Positions 34,502-45,589 of a stretch of DNA of 59,214 nucleotides are shown piece by piece; within the stretch, counting starts at the first letter, position 1; each line of letters opens with the position of its first letter. The DNA lies in NCBI GenBank assembly GCA_012031965.1, contig JAAUSC010000013.1, positions 1 to 59,214 of the forward strand, written 5' to 3'. Source of the stretch: Scytonema sp. RU_4_4 (GTDB taxonomy: Bacteria; Cyanobacteriota; Cyanobacteriia; Cyanobacteriales; Nostocaceae). The notes beneath the pieces are model-generated. The model was not told where the DNA came from, ran no database searches, and saw only the letters and a program-made list of their open reading frames with translations. The position numbers and the translations under genes were made by a program.

Positions 34502-35392
34502 TCAAACTTCACATAGAGCAAAAACACCTAATTTTTCTTCTAACAGAGACTTCAACACAGACTGTGTAGCCAAAGTCAGTCCTATTTTGGCTTGAGCAAG
34601 TTCTGGTGAGGCAGTTTTCACCTCGCCGAAAATCCGGCATTTACACCAAAAAGTTTCAAACACTCGACTTAAATTCAACGCAGCTTTTTCCCAGTTTACT
34701 GAGTTACCAAAATCAGGCTCCTCTAGCTTGTCTACGACTCGTACTAACTCGTTAATGAGGAGATAACAAGCCAAGTGATTGAAGCGCAGTTTTTCATCAC
34801 TGTTGAGCCAAGGAATAGGATTGGGAGTCAGAATACTTGACAAAACGCTTTGCTTGGCGCTCTCACAATCATCAAGATTTGATTCCCTCTGTTTCATCAA
34901 TCCTTCGTGAACAGCTAGCCGTAAGAGCGAACAGCAGCGTGCATGAGTGTATTGAGCAGTGAATAAGGAAGCAGATTTTGGGGAAGAAAAGAAAGATGAG
35001 GAAGAAACTCCTCTGTTCCCCGGCTTTTGAACTCCCCCCACAGCAATCCTCTGCAACCAAGCAGCTAAAAGCGGGTGAGTCACTTCCAAATGAATCCAGC
35101 CAGGGGAAACGACTTGAATTTTGAAATCTTTGTCATAGTTTGCTGAAATATGAGAAACTATCCCATTGGCAATCTCCATAACGGGATATTTTTCAAACTT
35201 TGCCAGCCGCAAAGCTATACCTGAAATATAAACAATTTCCCTTTCTTTTCTACCCTGAGATAGAGGAATATTTTTATCCGTTATGCATTCTAAACACCTA
35301 GATTTAGTATAAGTGCTTAAGGCTTTCTCTAATTTGCTGTATACTAACTGCTTAATTGCTGTCTTCTTACTTACCAGTAACTTTTGCTGCAC
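34502..35392 (-). CDS. Stand-alone ArgS-like protein: N-domain plus DALR domain, no catalytic core
   Basis: A 296-residue protein. Residues about 50-120 resemble the N-terminal tRNA-binding region of arginyl-tRNA synthetase (AKFEKYPVMEIANGIVSHIS, VVSPGWIHLEVTHPLLAAWLQ). Residues about 150-296 resemble the DALR anticodon-binding domain (YTHARCCSLLRLAVHEGLM, ALNLSRVFETFWCKCRIFG). The HIGH/KMSKS synthetase core is absent, so it cannot charge tRNA. Similar DALR proteins are found in cyanobacteria and their job is unknown. Between the halves is a low-complexity stretch (KPGNRGVSSSSFFSSPKSAS) that may come from a purine-rich repeat. Confidence 0.75.
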   Translation of the reverse strand: MQQKLLVSKKTAIKQLVYSKLEKALSTYTKSRCLECITDKNIPLSQGRKEREIVYISGIALRLAKFEKYPVMEIANGIVSHISANYDKDFKIQVVSPGWIHLEVTHPLLAAWLQRIAVGGVQKPGNRGVSSSSFFSSPKSASLFTAQYTHARCCSLLRLAVHEGLMKQRESNLDDCESAKQSVLSSILTPNPIPWLNSDEKLRFNHLACYLLINELVRVVDKLEEPDFGNSVNWEKAALNLSRVFETFWCKCRIFGEVKTASPELAQAKIGLTLATQSVLKSLLEEKLGVFALCEV

Positions 35393-35607
35393 ACAATGAT
35401 TGGGTGAACTCAGTACACGTTAGACGTATTGACTTTCTGTCATCTGTCTTAAGAAAGAGCTTAAATTTAATAAAAGAAAAATTAGAATTGTGCAAAATTT
35501 AATGAATTTAGAGTAAATTTTACTACCATCATTGTACAGTAAGAAGTATAACAAAAGAGTAGGAGCTATGCTTTCTACCTTTTGGATGGCTGGCACAGTT
35601 AGGTTTT

Positions 35608-36411
35608 ATGCCTGAAGTGCCAACATTGAAGACACTCCTTGCACCTTTGTTTATGACGTCTTTGTCTTCAGCCGAACGCTCTTTGTTACCTATGCAATCT
35701 CCATCCTCCTTTTCTGAGGCATCACGTCCTTTTTTGACTTGGCAACGAATTCTTGATTGGGCTCAAGAACACTATCGCTGCCGCACCTTTAGCAAAGATG
35801 AACGCATTCCAGCCCGACCTGGATTGCTGTATTTGGTGCAAAGGGGTGCGATCCGCATGGTGGGAACCGCCCAGGTTAGTGCGACTGCGAGTCAGCTAAC
35901 ATCTCGACGCATCAATAGAACCCCCGAAGAAGCTTTCTTAGGGTTTGTTGGTGCAGGACAACCGTTTGAAATTGTTGCTCAGTCGCCATTCACGCTCCAG
36001 GCTTATGCCCATGTTGACCAAACTGCTGTACTGTGGATGTACTGGCACGATTTGGATAACTGGCCTCACTTCCGCCGCGAAGTTATGGATGCCTTTAGGT
36101 ATCAGCACCAGCGCAAGCTGCTATGGCTGAGTGCCTTAGGGCAACGACGCACAATTGATCGACTCTTAGGATTCCTCACATTGTTAATTGAGGAATATGG
36201 AGAACCGGCAATGAGCGACACCGATCCAGACGTGATTCGCGGTTACTGCCTGCCTTTCCCCCTCACCCATGCTCAAATTGGCAGCGCGATCGGTTCGACT
36301 CGTGTCACTGTCACCCGCTTAATGGGTAAATTGCGTCAACGTGGCTTAATCCTTACTCAAGGCGACAATCTCATTTGCTTGCCAGCAGAGTCAATTAACA
36401 GAGTCAGCTAA
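35608..36411 (+). CDS. Crp/Fnr family transcriptional regulator
   Basis: A 267-residue regulator. The N-terminal 45 residues are variable. A cyclic-nucleotide-binding-like beta roll follows (LLYLVQRGAIRMVGT, EAFLGFVGAGQPFEIVAQ), then the long dimer helix region (FRYQHQRKLLWLSALGQRRTIDRLLGFL) and a C-terminal winged helix (FPLTHAQIGSAIGSTRVTVTRLMGKLRQRGLI). The PLTHAQIGSAIGSTRVTVTRL recognition segment is NtcA-like, but overall it is not NtcA. Effector and targets unknown. ATGs at 35653 and 35692 are alternative starts. Confidence 0.85.
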   Translation: MPEVPTLKTLLAPLFMTSLSSAERSLLPMQSPSSFSEASRPFLTWQRILDWAQEHYRCRTFSKDERIPARPGLLYLVQRGAIRMVGTAQVSATASQLTSRRINRTPEEAFLGFVGAGQPFEIVAQSPFTLQAYAHVDQTAVLWMYWHDLDNWPHFRREVMDAFRYQHQRKLLWLSALGQRRTIDRLLGFLTLLIEEYGEPAMSDTDPDVIRGYCLPFPLTHAQIGSAIGSTRVTVTRLMGKLRQRGLILTQGDNLICLPAESINRVS

Positions 36412-36513
36412 AGCAATACCGGATGCAGTGGAGAGCGAATTTTGACAAACCCGACTTGGGTCATGAATTCGATATCCCTGCTTAGCTAGCAGTTAAGTTG
36501 GCAAAAGGGACAC

Positions 36514-36895
36514 CTACTTACTGCTTGAATTGACAATCTGTTTGACCACCACAAACAGATTGCACAAGTTTAAGTACTTTCCGTATTGGAAAGCCTCAAT
36601 GTTCAGTAAGTTCCGTTTACCATAACATTCAGAAGGGAGGACGAATGATTCTTGGTAAGGATCAAATGATTGCCTTTGTATCTGTCTCAAAGGCAAAATC
36701 ATGTAGAACATTGAGGAACAATCTCTAGGACAGAAGCGTAGTAAATGCTACTAAGACTACCAGCCGCTTTTTGCAGGGCTTGGGTGGTAATGGGGACAAA
36801 CTCCACGTTAAGCAAGGAAAACTTGACCACCCAAAATCTCCTGTGTGAATTGTTTTACCAAAACAGTGCTCTTGCAATGAGTTCGGTAATAGACT
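36514..36895 (-). pseudogene. Decayed PstS-like gene copy
   Basis: Translated in pieces on the minus strand, it matches the C-terminal half of the intact gene next to it. NVEFVPITTQALQKAAGSLS, SIYYASVLEIVPQC and DPYQESFVLPSECYGKRNLLNIEAFQYGKY correspond to NVSYISTTTEALRKVALSPG, GIYYASAPEVVPQC and PPYQEPFIPPSECPSKRNQLNAQAFRSGNY. The reading frame changes and the 5' part is missing, so this is a remnant of a tandem duplication. Confidence 0.82.
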
Positions 36896-36897
36896 TT

Positions 36898-37968
36898 TCA
36901 CTTAATTCTGACAAATCCAGCCTTTTCGATCAGTTCTTGACCTTGAGGTGTCAGTAGCCAATTTGCATAAGCTTCCCCTGCTTGCTGGTCTATTTGACTA
37001 TTTTGTTTCAAGATGAGAAATAAGTTGCGGGTAATTGGGTAGTTTCCACTACGAAATGCCTGAGCATTCAACTGGTTACGCTTACTGGGACATTCAGATG
37101 GAGGTATAAAGGGTTCTTGGTAGGGAGGCACCAATTGCCCGGAAACACGCCCCACTGGCAGGGACTTAATCACACATTGAGGCACAACCTCTGGTGCAGA
37201 AGCATAGTAAATTCCGCCAGGACTCAAAGCCACTTTTCTGAGAGCTTCAGTAGTCGTGCTAATATAACTTACGTTCTTACCAAAATCCTCTTTGTTTAAA
37301 ACATTTTCGACAAAAAACTCCACTGTACCCCCAGCTTCTTTACTGCGAGTGTATGGTATTATAGGCAAGTCTGGACCACTCACCTGTTGCCAGTTGGTTA
37401 TTTTGCCAGTGTAAATATCTTTGATCTGGGAGACTGTTAAACCAGGAATATTAAGGTTTTGGTTGACCGCGATCGCAATGCCATCGATTGCTACTGGAAT
37501 TTCTTTAAGACTAAATCCTTTTTGTTGCGCCTTTTGGTTTTCTTCACCCTTGATTGAGCGAGAAGATTGAGAAAAAGCGAGTTGATTGTCTATCAACATC
37601 TGAATACCAGTCCCAGACCCTGGCTTTTCAACTGCAGGTTGAACGTAGCGTAAAATCAACTGAGGGCAGCTGCTTTGAAGCACAGAGTCTACATCCTTAC
37701 GGATGGGTGCCCATGTTGTACTACCACCATAGTTGAATGTCCCCGCTGGCATGTTTGACACGCTACAACTGGTCACCGTAGAGTTTGGAGTAGCAGATGA
37801 ATTAACTAAGTTATTATTTACCGAAGGGTTAACAACAGGAGTGGAGTTCGTTTGGTTTCTACTTATTTGAGCCCACCGTTCCATAAGAAACCATAAGCCG
37901 CCAAAGGTTAAGCCAAGGGTTGCGAGAATGGCTAAGAAAAGGCTAAGCGTTTCGTTTTTGTGAGACAT
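36898..37968 (-). CDS. PstS-like substrate-binding protein, membrane-anchored
   Basis: About 356 residues. One N-terminal membrane anchor (LSLFLAILATLGLTFGGLWFLMERW), a Ser/Thr/Asn-rich linker, then a phosphate-binding-protein-like domain (NYGGSTTWAPIRKDVDSVLQ, FSQSSRSIKGEENQKAQQKGF, LTVSQIKDIYTGKITNWQQVSGPDLPI). The frame is open to 38055, but the upstream residues are not conserved and ATG 37968 gives the expected anchor. It is directly downstream of a Ser/Thr kinase on the same strand, with 25 bases between them, so the two are probably cotranscribed. Confidence 0.85.
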   Translation of the reverse strand: MSHKNETLSLFLAILATLGLTFGGLWFLMERWAQISRNQTNSTPVVNPSVNNNLVNSSATPNSTVTSCSVSNMPAGTFNYGGSTTWAPIRKDVDSVLQSSCPQLILRYVQPAVEKPGSGTGIQMLIDNQLAFSQSSRSIKGEENQKAQQKGFSLKEIPVAIDGIAIAVNQNLNIPGLTVSQIKDIYTGKITNWQQVSGPDLPIIPYTRSKEAGGTVEFFVENVLNKEDFGKNVSYISTTTEALRKVALSPGGIYYASAPEVVPQCVIKSLPVGRVSGQLVPPYQEPFIPPSECPSKRNQLNAQAFRSGNYPITRNLFLILKQNSQIDQQAGEAYANWLLTPQGQELIEKAGFVRIK

Positions 37969-37993
37969 AAATGGGTACCAGCACAAAACGTGT

Positions 37994-39415
37994 CTATAGC
38001 AACAGAGATAATAATTTGTAAATAAGACGAAACAGAGCCGTGAGTGCAATAGCACCTAACCCAGAGACAATAGATAAGATGATTATTTGCTGAATACTAA
38101 GACCACTGTGCAAAAAGGGTAAAAAATATATACCTGCAAAAGTAATACCTGGAATAATGAATAAATCCCACTTTTCAATCCAGCGCCTAGTTTGGGCAAA
38201 AATCAGCATTCCTAAAATCAGGGCGCAAGCAGCCAGGGTCATTATTGGTGATTGCAGCAAACTAAAAAGACTCACTGCAATCAATCCACCTTCAAACCCA
38301 CTAAACGCTGCTCCACCTAGTATTTCCAGTACAGAAAATGGTTGTATGGGGCGAGTTCGAGCTGGTGGCTGCTTTGGAGGTTGTGGTTGAGGTTGGATTG
38401 GCTGTGGTTGTGATGAAGAGGGTTGGCGGGGATTGATGTGTGTAGAGGGTAGAGGCGGTTCTGGTAAATCAAGAGCATCTAGAACCTCCTGCGCTGACTG
38501 ATAGCGTTGATTAGCAGCGCTTAGGAGCATTTTGTCTAGAATATCAGCAAGGTGTTGGCTAACAGCGACTTGACCCCGCCACTTCCACTGGTTGCTATAG
38601 GCATCAAATAGCTGGGTGATTTCTGTTTTGCCTGTTAGTAACATGAGGATTGTAACAGCCAAAGCATACAAGTCTGTAGATGGAAAGACTTGACCTCCAG
38701 ACATTTGTTCAGGCGGAGCAAATCCTAGAGAATAAATTCCTGTAGAAGCAGTAGCTCCTCCAATAGGAGAATTTGTAACCTGTTTGACCGCGCCAAAATC
38801 TAGCAAGTAAAGTTTGCCATTACGATGGCGCATAATGTTAGAAGGTTTGATGTCTCTGTGGATAATGCCTTTTTCATGGACAAACTTCAGTACCTTGAGA
38901 ATTTCTCGCAGAATTTCCAAGGCTTCTTGTTCTGAATACTTACCCTTTTGGGTTAACTCTTCCTCTAAATTTTGTCCGTCAATATATTCTTGTACTAAAT
39001 AAAAAAACTGCTCTTGCTGTCCTGCTTGCAAACTAGGAACTATCACCTCAAAGAAAGCAAACAAGTCCGGGATTTGCTCGTGTTGATTGCCTATCTGCTC
39101 TAAAACGACTGCTTCTCGCTCAAATAAATCTTGTGCTAGTTGCAGTTGAGTAGGACTTAAATTGCTTGCTGGTTGAAATTGCTTCACCACGCACTGGCGC
39201 ATCCCTGGGGTATAGCGATCGCGTGCCAAAAAAGCTGCTCCAAATCCACCCCTTCCCAGTAGTCTTTTTGGCAGATAGCGTCCTACCAAAATCAGCGGCA
39301 TTCCACAGGTTGTACAGTATTTCTGCTGCGCTGTTCTTAGAGTCGCATTATCATCTAAATCTGGAAAATGGTTTTGGGGACGAGGGCAGTGTGGACGAGT
39401 GCAATAAATTTCCAT
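37994..39415 (-). CDS. Ser/Thr protein kinase with zinc ribbon and C-terminal membrane spans
   Basis: A 473-residue kinase. N-terminal zinc-ribbon-like cysteines (5, 10, 34, 37). Kinase domain from about 45 to 315: glycine loop LLGRGGFGAAFLARD, catalytic IIHRDIKPSNIM, DFGAVK, and FAPPEQMSGGQVFPSTDLYALAVTIL. A Pro/Gln-rich linker follows, then about four membrane spans at the C-terminus. All catalytic residues are present. It is the first gene of a probable two-gene unit with the PstS-like protein. Confidence 0.9.
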   Translation of the reverse strand: MEIYCTRPHCPRPQNHFPDLDDNATLRTAQQKYCTTCGMPLILVGRYLPKRLLGRGGFGAAFLARDRYTPGMRQCVVKQFQPASNLSPTQLQLAQDLFEREAVVLEQIGNQHEQIPDLFAFFEVIVPSLQAGQQEQFFYLVQEYIDGQNLEEELTQKGKYSEQEALEILREILKVLKFVHEKGIIHRDIKPSNIMRHRNGKLYLLDFGAVKQVTNSPIGGATASTGIYSLGFAPPEQMSGGQVFPSTDLYALAVTILMLLTGKTEITQLFDAYSNQWKWRGQVAVSQHLADILDKMLLSAANQRYQSAQEVLDALDLPEPPLPSTHINPRQPSSSQPQPIQPQPQPPKQPPARTRPIQPFSVLEILGGAAFSGFEGGLIAVSLFSLLQSPIMTLAACALILGMLIFAQTRRWIEKWDLFIIPGITFAGIYFLPFLHSGLSIQQIIILSIVSGLGAIALTALFRLIYKLLSLLL

Positions 39416-39424
39416 GATTTGTCA

Positions 39425-39598
39425 AAAATCCATAGTCCATAGTCTATAGTCAATGGTCAATAGTCAATAGCTTTTGACTAATGACTAATGACCCTTACGG
39501 GTTCGCCAGTCGCACCCTACGGGAAGCCGCCCAAAGGGCGTCTACATGGGGGAAACCCCCAAGAGCGCGCTAGCTCACTAGTGACTAATGACTACATC
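39425..39598. repeat. Composite intergenic repeat
   Basis: 7-base-like repeats (ATAGTC/AATAGTC) at 39425-39470, then the palindromic blocks ACCCTTACGGGTTCGCCAGTCGC, CCGCCCAAAGGGCG and GGGGGAAACCCCC. The latter blocks are the same family as the in-frame insertion in the second maturase (15211-15275). Confidence 0.8.
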
Positions 39599-40609
39599 TT
39601 AATCATCGTCAGAATGATGCGCTCCTAGATCCATTGCACTGACCATTATGGGTTTGTGTGACGTTTTTAATACTTCCAGATTCCATCCAGGTGTAGCAAA
39701 CTGGGGTAAAATTTCCCGACTAAACGCTTCTGCTGCCTTAGACCTGTAACGATTAGGATTAAAAACCAACCTCAACATCCGCTTAACGATCACACCTTCG
39801 ATGGGAGCACAGTGCAGCACCCCCATTTGCAGCTCTTTAGCAATTGCTGAGGTCGAGACAAAAGCAGCCCCCAAACCTGATTGCACAGCATTTTTAATGG
39901 CTTCTATGGAGTTTAGTTCCATTTCGATTTTAAAACGCCGTGTATCAATATCACAGCGTGATAGGACTTGGTCAATGACCTTGCGGATAGTAGATTGAGA
40001 GTCGAGAGCTATAAACTGTAATTTATATAGGTCTTCTCTTTGAATCGTTTCAAGTTTGGTGAAAGGATGGACTACAGGTATGATTAGCGCCAATTCATCC
40101 TCAGCGTATGGAACAATTTCCAAAGATTCCACGAGTTCAGCGGGAATTTCGCCACCGATGATTGCTAAATCCACCTGTCCGTTAGCGACACTCCAAGCGG
40201 TTCTGCGAGTGGAATGGACATGCAATTGCACTGCCACATCTGGATATTTTTGTCGGAACATCCCAATCATCCTGGGTAACAGATAGGTGCCGGTGGTTTG
40301 AGAAGCACCAATAATTAAAGTACCGCCTTGGAGATTTTGTAAATCCTCAATAGCGCGGCAGGTTTCCTGACACAGACTAAGGATTTTCTCACCATAACTC
40401 AGAAGTAAATGTCCAGCTTCGGTGAGTTGTGCGCGACGTCCTCCACGGTCAAATAACGGAACATCTAGCTGCCGTTCTAGATTTTGCACTTGCAAGCTAA
40501 CGGCAGGCTGGGAGACATAGAGGCTATCAGCGGCACGCTTGAAGCTCCCTTCTGCGGCGATCGCTTTGAGAATACGTAACTGATCTAAAGTGAAAGGAAG
40601 GTCAGACAT
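39599..40609 (-). CDS. rbcR: LysR-type regulator, RbcR type
   Basis: A 336-residue LysR regulator. N-terminal helix-turn-helix ([43 protein letters not shown]) and a co-inducer domain ([43 protein letters not shown]). These are very close to the cyanobacterial RbcR that controls carbon-fixation genes. Its place near nnrU, ndhF and ndhD fits the arrangement I recall in Nostoc. The symbol is given from recall of the family, without alignment. Confidence 0.85.
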   Translation of the reverse strand: MSDLPFTLDQLRILKAIAAEGSFKRAADSLYVSQPAVSLQVQNLERQLDVPLFDRGGRRAQLTEAGHLLLSYGEKILSLCQETCRAIEDLQNLQGGTLIIGASQTTGTYLLPRMIGMFRQKYPDVAVQLHVHSTRRTAWSVANGQVDLAIIGGEIPAELVESLEIVPYAEDELALIIPVVHPFTKLETIQREDLYKLQFIALDSQSTIRKVIDQVLSRCDIDTRRFKIEMELNSIEAIKNAVQSGLGAAFVSTSAIAKELQMGVLHCAPIEGVIVKRMLRLVFNPNRYRSKAAEAFSREILPQFATPGWNLEVLKTSHKPIMVSAMDLGAHHSDDD

Positions 40610-41270
40610 AAGGCTAAACCCACAAACTTTGAAAGGAGCGGCATCGCAACAAACCAGCGTAAAAAGCCTTCACACAAAGGCATGATTTATTGCATCTTAA
40701 ACTTGGAGACTTTACTCGAAAAAGACAGTAGCATATATTCTTAACCAAGAAAGAACTCAGAACTTAGGAGTTATAAATCAGAAAAGCCATCCACATGGTG
40801 TCGTTAAGACAACTTTAATCAGTCAAACACTGTTCCTGTAACAAATTTTCCTTTTCTGAAGTTGCAACTAACTTCAGGTTGGCAATAAACCTCTTGCAAA
40901 AATTGTTACTTCGTCTTGGCAAAATGCAGAACACAAAACGCAGAACACAGTTGGGATTATTTTTTTTCAACATTTCTGTTGCAAGAGCGTGTCCGCAGGA
41001 CATGTTCCACCAGTTCTGAGTACTGAGTTCTCTGTTTGCGAGCAATCTTTTTTTGCAAGATGTCTCATGAGAGCTGGCTTACCTTGGTGACGGTAGCTTT
41101 TTCATCAGGTAATTCTATATTTCTGGTGCGGATGTTGGTTATCAACTTGTGTTCATCCAACGCACATACTGTAATGGGAGCAGGTATCCTGCCAGAAGTT
41201 TTTTACATAATTTGTGGTATTCGTTGTACTAATATTAGGCTTTCTTTAAATTACTTCATTTGTGTGTATT
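40610..41270. other. Divergent intergenic region rbcR / nnrU
   Basis: About 660 bases; frames at 40815-41045 and 41036-41344 have no recognisable features. It should contain both divergent promoters. A GAGCGTGTCCGCAGGACATG repeat-like palindrome is near 40985-41005 (GTCCGCAGGAC). No LysR box could be fixed with confidence. Confidence 0.4.
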
Positions 41271-41990
41271 ATGCAGCCGACTTGGTTGACCCTGAGTCAT
41301 TTTGTCATGCTAGGACTACTATCTGGTTTTGCAATTGTCCATAGTGGGGGCGCAGCCCTGCGCCCTTGGGCAGAAAAGCATATTGGATGTAGGCTTTATC
41401 GCATTCTCTTTGCATTGACCAGCCTGCCATTGGCTGTCGTACTGATTGTTTACTTTTTTAACCACCGCTATGACGGCTTGCAACTTTGGAATGTTCAAAG
41501 TTTACCGGGAGTACAGCAATTCGTTTGGGTGATGTCAGCTATTTCGTTTTTGTTTTTGTATCCTGCTACTTTCAATCTACTAGAAATTGCTGCTATCCAA
41601 AAGCCTCAAGTACATCTTTATGAAACAGGAATTATTCGGATCACCCGCCATCCACAGATGGTGGGACAGATTATCTGGTGTATTGCTCATACCCTTTGGC
41701 TGGGTACGAGTTTTACCCTTGTCACTTCAATCGGGTTGGTGTTACACCATTTATTTGGGGTCTGGCATGGCGATCGCCGTTTGATTTCTCGTTATGGAGA
41801 AGCTTTTGTTCAAGTCAAACAGCGCACTTCTATCATGCCTTTCGCTGCTGTTATTGATGGTCGTCAATCCATCTTGTGGCGGGAGTTTTTTCGTTTGGCT
41901 TATCTGGGGGTTACCATTTTTGTGTTCTTGCTTTGGTGGTCACACCCTCTATTGCTGCAAGCAACAGGTAAAATCAGCATATTATTTTAA
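41271..41990 (+). CDS. NnrU family membrane protein
   Basis: About 239 residues with six or so membrane spans. NnrU-type signatures: FVMLGLLSGFAIVHSGGAALRPWAEKHIG, FNLLEIAAIQKPQVHLYETGIIRITRHPQMVGQIIWCIAHTLWLGTS and LVLHHLFGVWHGDRRLISRYG. The family includes plant zeta-carotene isomerase Z-ISO, and conserved histidines possibly bind heme. The exact function in cyanobacteria is not settled. GTG 41262 is in frame, but ATG 41271 is preferred. Confidence 0.85.
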   Translation: MQPTWLTLSHFVMLGLLSGFAIVHSGGAALRPWAEKHIGCRLYRILFALTSLPLAVVLIVYFFNHRYDGLQLWNVQSLPGVQQFVWVMSAISFLFLYPATFNLLEIAAIQKPQVHLYETGIIRITRHPQMVGQIIWCIAHTLWLGTSFTLVTSIGLVLHHLFGVWHGDRRLISRYGEAFVQVKQRTSIMPFAAVIDGRQSILWREFFRLAYLGVTIFVFLLWWSHPLLLQATGKISILF

Positions 41991-42610
41991 CATAATCGCA
42001 TTTATCAACAGATTCTGATAAGATGAAATATTAATTTCATCTTATCAACTGCTACCAAATCAATGTACGATGGACTGAAGTAGCTGTCAGTGGGGGTGCG
42101 CTTAGTCGTTTTGAGATTGTACCTTTGGGAGATTGCTAGTCAACTGCCAAAACACGAAAAAACTTGATAATTCGCCATTTTCTTTTCTAGAATCGGCTTT
42201 AGTTGATTAAAGTTGATTAAAATTGGCGAAAAAATTAAGATAACAAACTGCGACCAAATACTTGAGAAAATCCTCAATACTTGTGCAAGAGCATCTAGCT
42301 GCAGAGCGAAGCCTGTGCCAAAAAGGAAGTGTTCCCCCTTTGCACCAAGCAAAGGAAAGCTTCCTAATGTCTGTCGTAGGTATCTGGAGGTCAAGTGTGT
42401 GCCAAGGCAAGGTCAACAGTAGATTGGTGAAAAACACTGCTTCAATAACGACTATTAAAAGTAAAAAATTTGAGAGAGTTACCGTCTTGAATGTCTTACT
42501 GAATTTTCTTGTCAGCGTTGCCATAAACAATGTTTAGATCATTCTGACAACGCACTCCCTGCGGCTGACAGTCAGTTTTGATATCAAAACCATATAAATC
42601 CAGAGGCGTC
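41991..42610. other. Spacer with a 13-bp palindrome between nnrU and thioredoxin gene
   Basis: About 620 bases. GATAAGATGAAAT (42017-42029) and ATTTCATCTTATC (42034-42046) form a perfect stem just after nnrU, probably its transcript end. Frames between 42140 and 42540 on both strands overlap each other and carry no known features; none is called. Confidence 0.5.
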
Positions 42611-42997
42611 ATGGTGTTGTCGGTTAGTGAGCGGACATTTTCTCAAGAAGTTTTAGAATCTCCAATTCCTGTTTTAGTAAATTTTGGAGCACCTTGGTGT
42701 GGCTTGTGTCGAATTATTCACCCTTTGTTATTACAATTTAAAGCTCAATGCGGCGACCAAATTAAATTAGTGGGAGTAAACGCCGATGACAATTTTAAAC
42801 TGGCTACAAAATATAAGCTTAAGTCACTACCAACTTTAGTGTTGATCGAAAATGGCATAGTCCGCCAGCGTTTAGAAGGTTTTCGTGGACGAGAAGATTT
42901 ACTCTTAGCTTTAGAAGAGATTAAAATCTGTTACACCGAGCGTCCTAAAACTTACCATAGACCAAAAACAGCGGATTTAGGTTGTCGCTCAGCGTGA
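42611..42997 (+). CDS. Thioredoxin family protein
   Basis: A 128-residue thioredoxin fold with the active site WCGLC (variant of WCGPC; about 28-32) in VLVNFGAPWCGLCRIIHPLL, and the cis-proline segment KYKLKSLPTLVLIENG. This variant is common in one cyanobacterial thioredoxin group. The tail after residue 110 (KTYHRPKTADLGCRSA) is variable. A TTG at 42578 is in frame, but ATG 42611, preceded by AGAGG, is chosen. A terminator follows at 43152. Confidence 0.88.
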   Translation: MVLSVSERTFSQEVLESPIPVLVNFGAPWCGLCRIIHPLLLQFKAQCGDQIKLVGVNADDNFKLATKYKLKSLPTLVLIENGIVRQRLEGFRGREDLLLALEEIKICYTERPKTYHRPKTADLGCRSA

Positions 42998-43151
42998 AGA
43001 GTCATGAGTTATTAGTCATGAACTCAGGATCTTTTCGTTTCACAGGTAAAGCTTTTAACCAAGAACTAGAGATTTTGAGTCTTGATGGGTCTGCTCCAGA
43101 CAGCTAACTCCATACTCTTGACTAATGACCAAATCTAAAACCAAGCTTAAT

Positions 43152-43186
43152 TACCCCACCCAACAACTACAGGGTGGGGTATTTTA
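43152..43186 (+). terminator. Rho-independent terminator after thioredoxin gene
   Basis: TACCCCACCC (43152-43161) pairs perfectly with GGGTGGGGTA (43172-43181), with a 10-base loop and TTTTAT next. It separates the thioredoxin gene from ndhF. Confidence 0.82.
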
Positions 43187-43260
43187 TCCTAAAGGGTGTG
43201 TGTCACAATTATTAACAGTTCCGACAAATTAGTCAAGAATTCTAAAAGTAGGCGTCAGTG

Positions 43261-45365
<2,105 letters not shown>

Positions 45366-45589
45366 TGTAGAGACGTAGCTTGCGACATCTGTTCTGTTCG
45401 CCAGGGCAGTGAGCGATGAGCTAAATATGTGGTATTCAAGATGAAGGATGAAGCATGCATTGACTTCCCTTCATCTTTCTTTACTTTTATTAAATAAACC
45501 TAAGAATGAAGACCAAGCCCTGCAAAAACTGCTAGTAAATAGCTAGTAGCTGATAGCCGAACATTATTATTGCTGCCTAACAACTTCCG

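Noticed and set aside
42140-42537. Several overlapping frames before the thioredoxin gene
   Set aside because: They overlap each other on both strands with no recognisable features.
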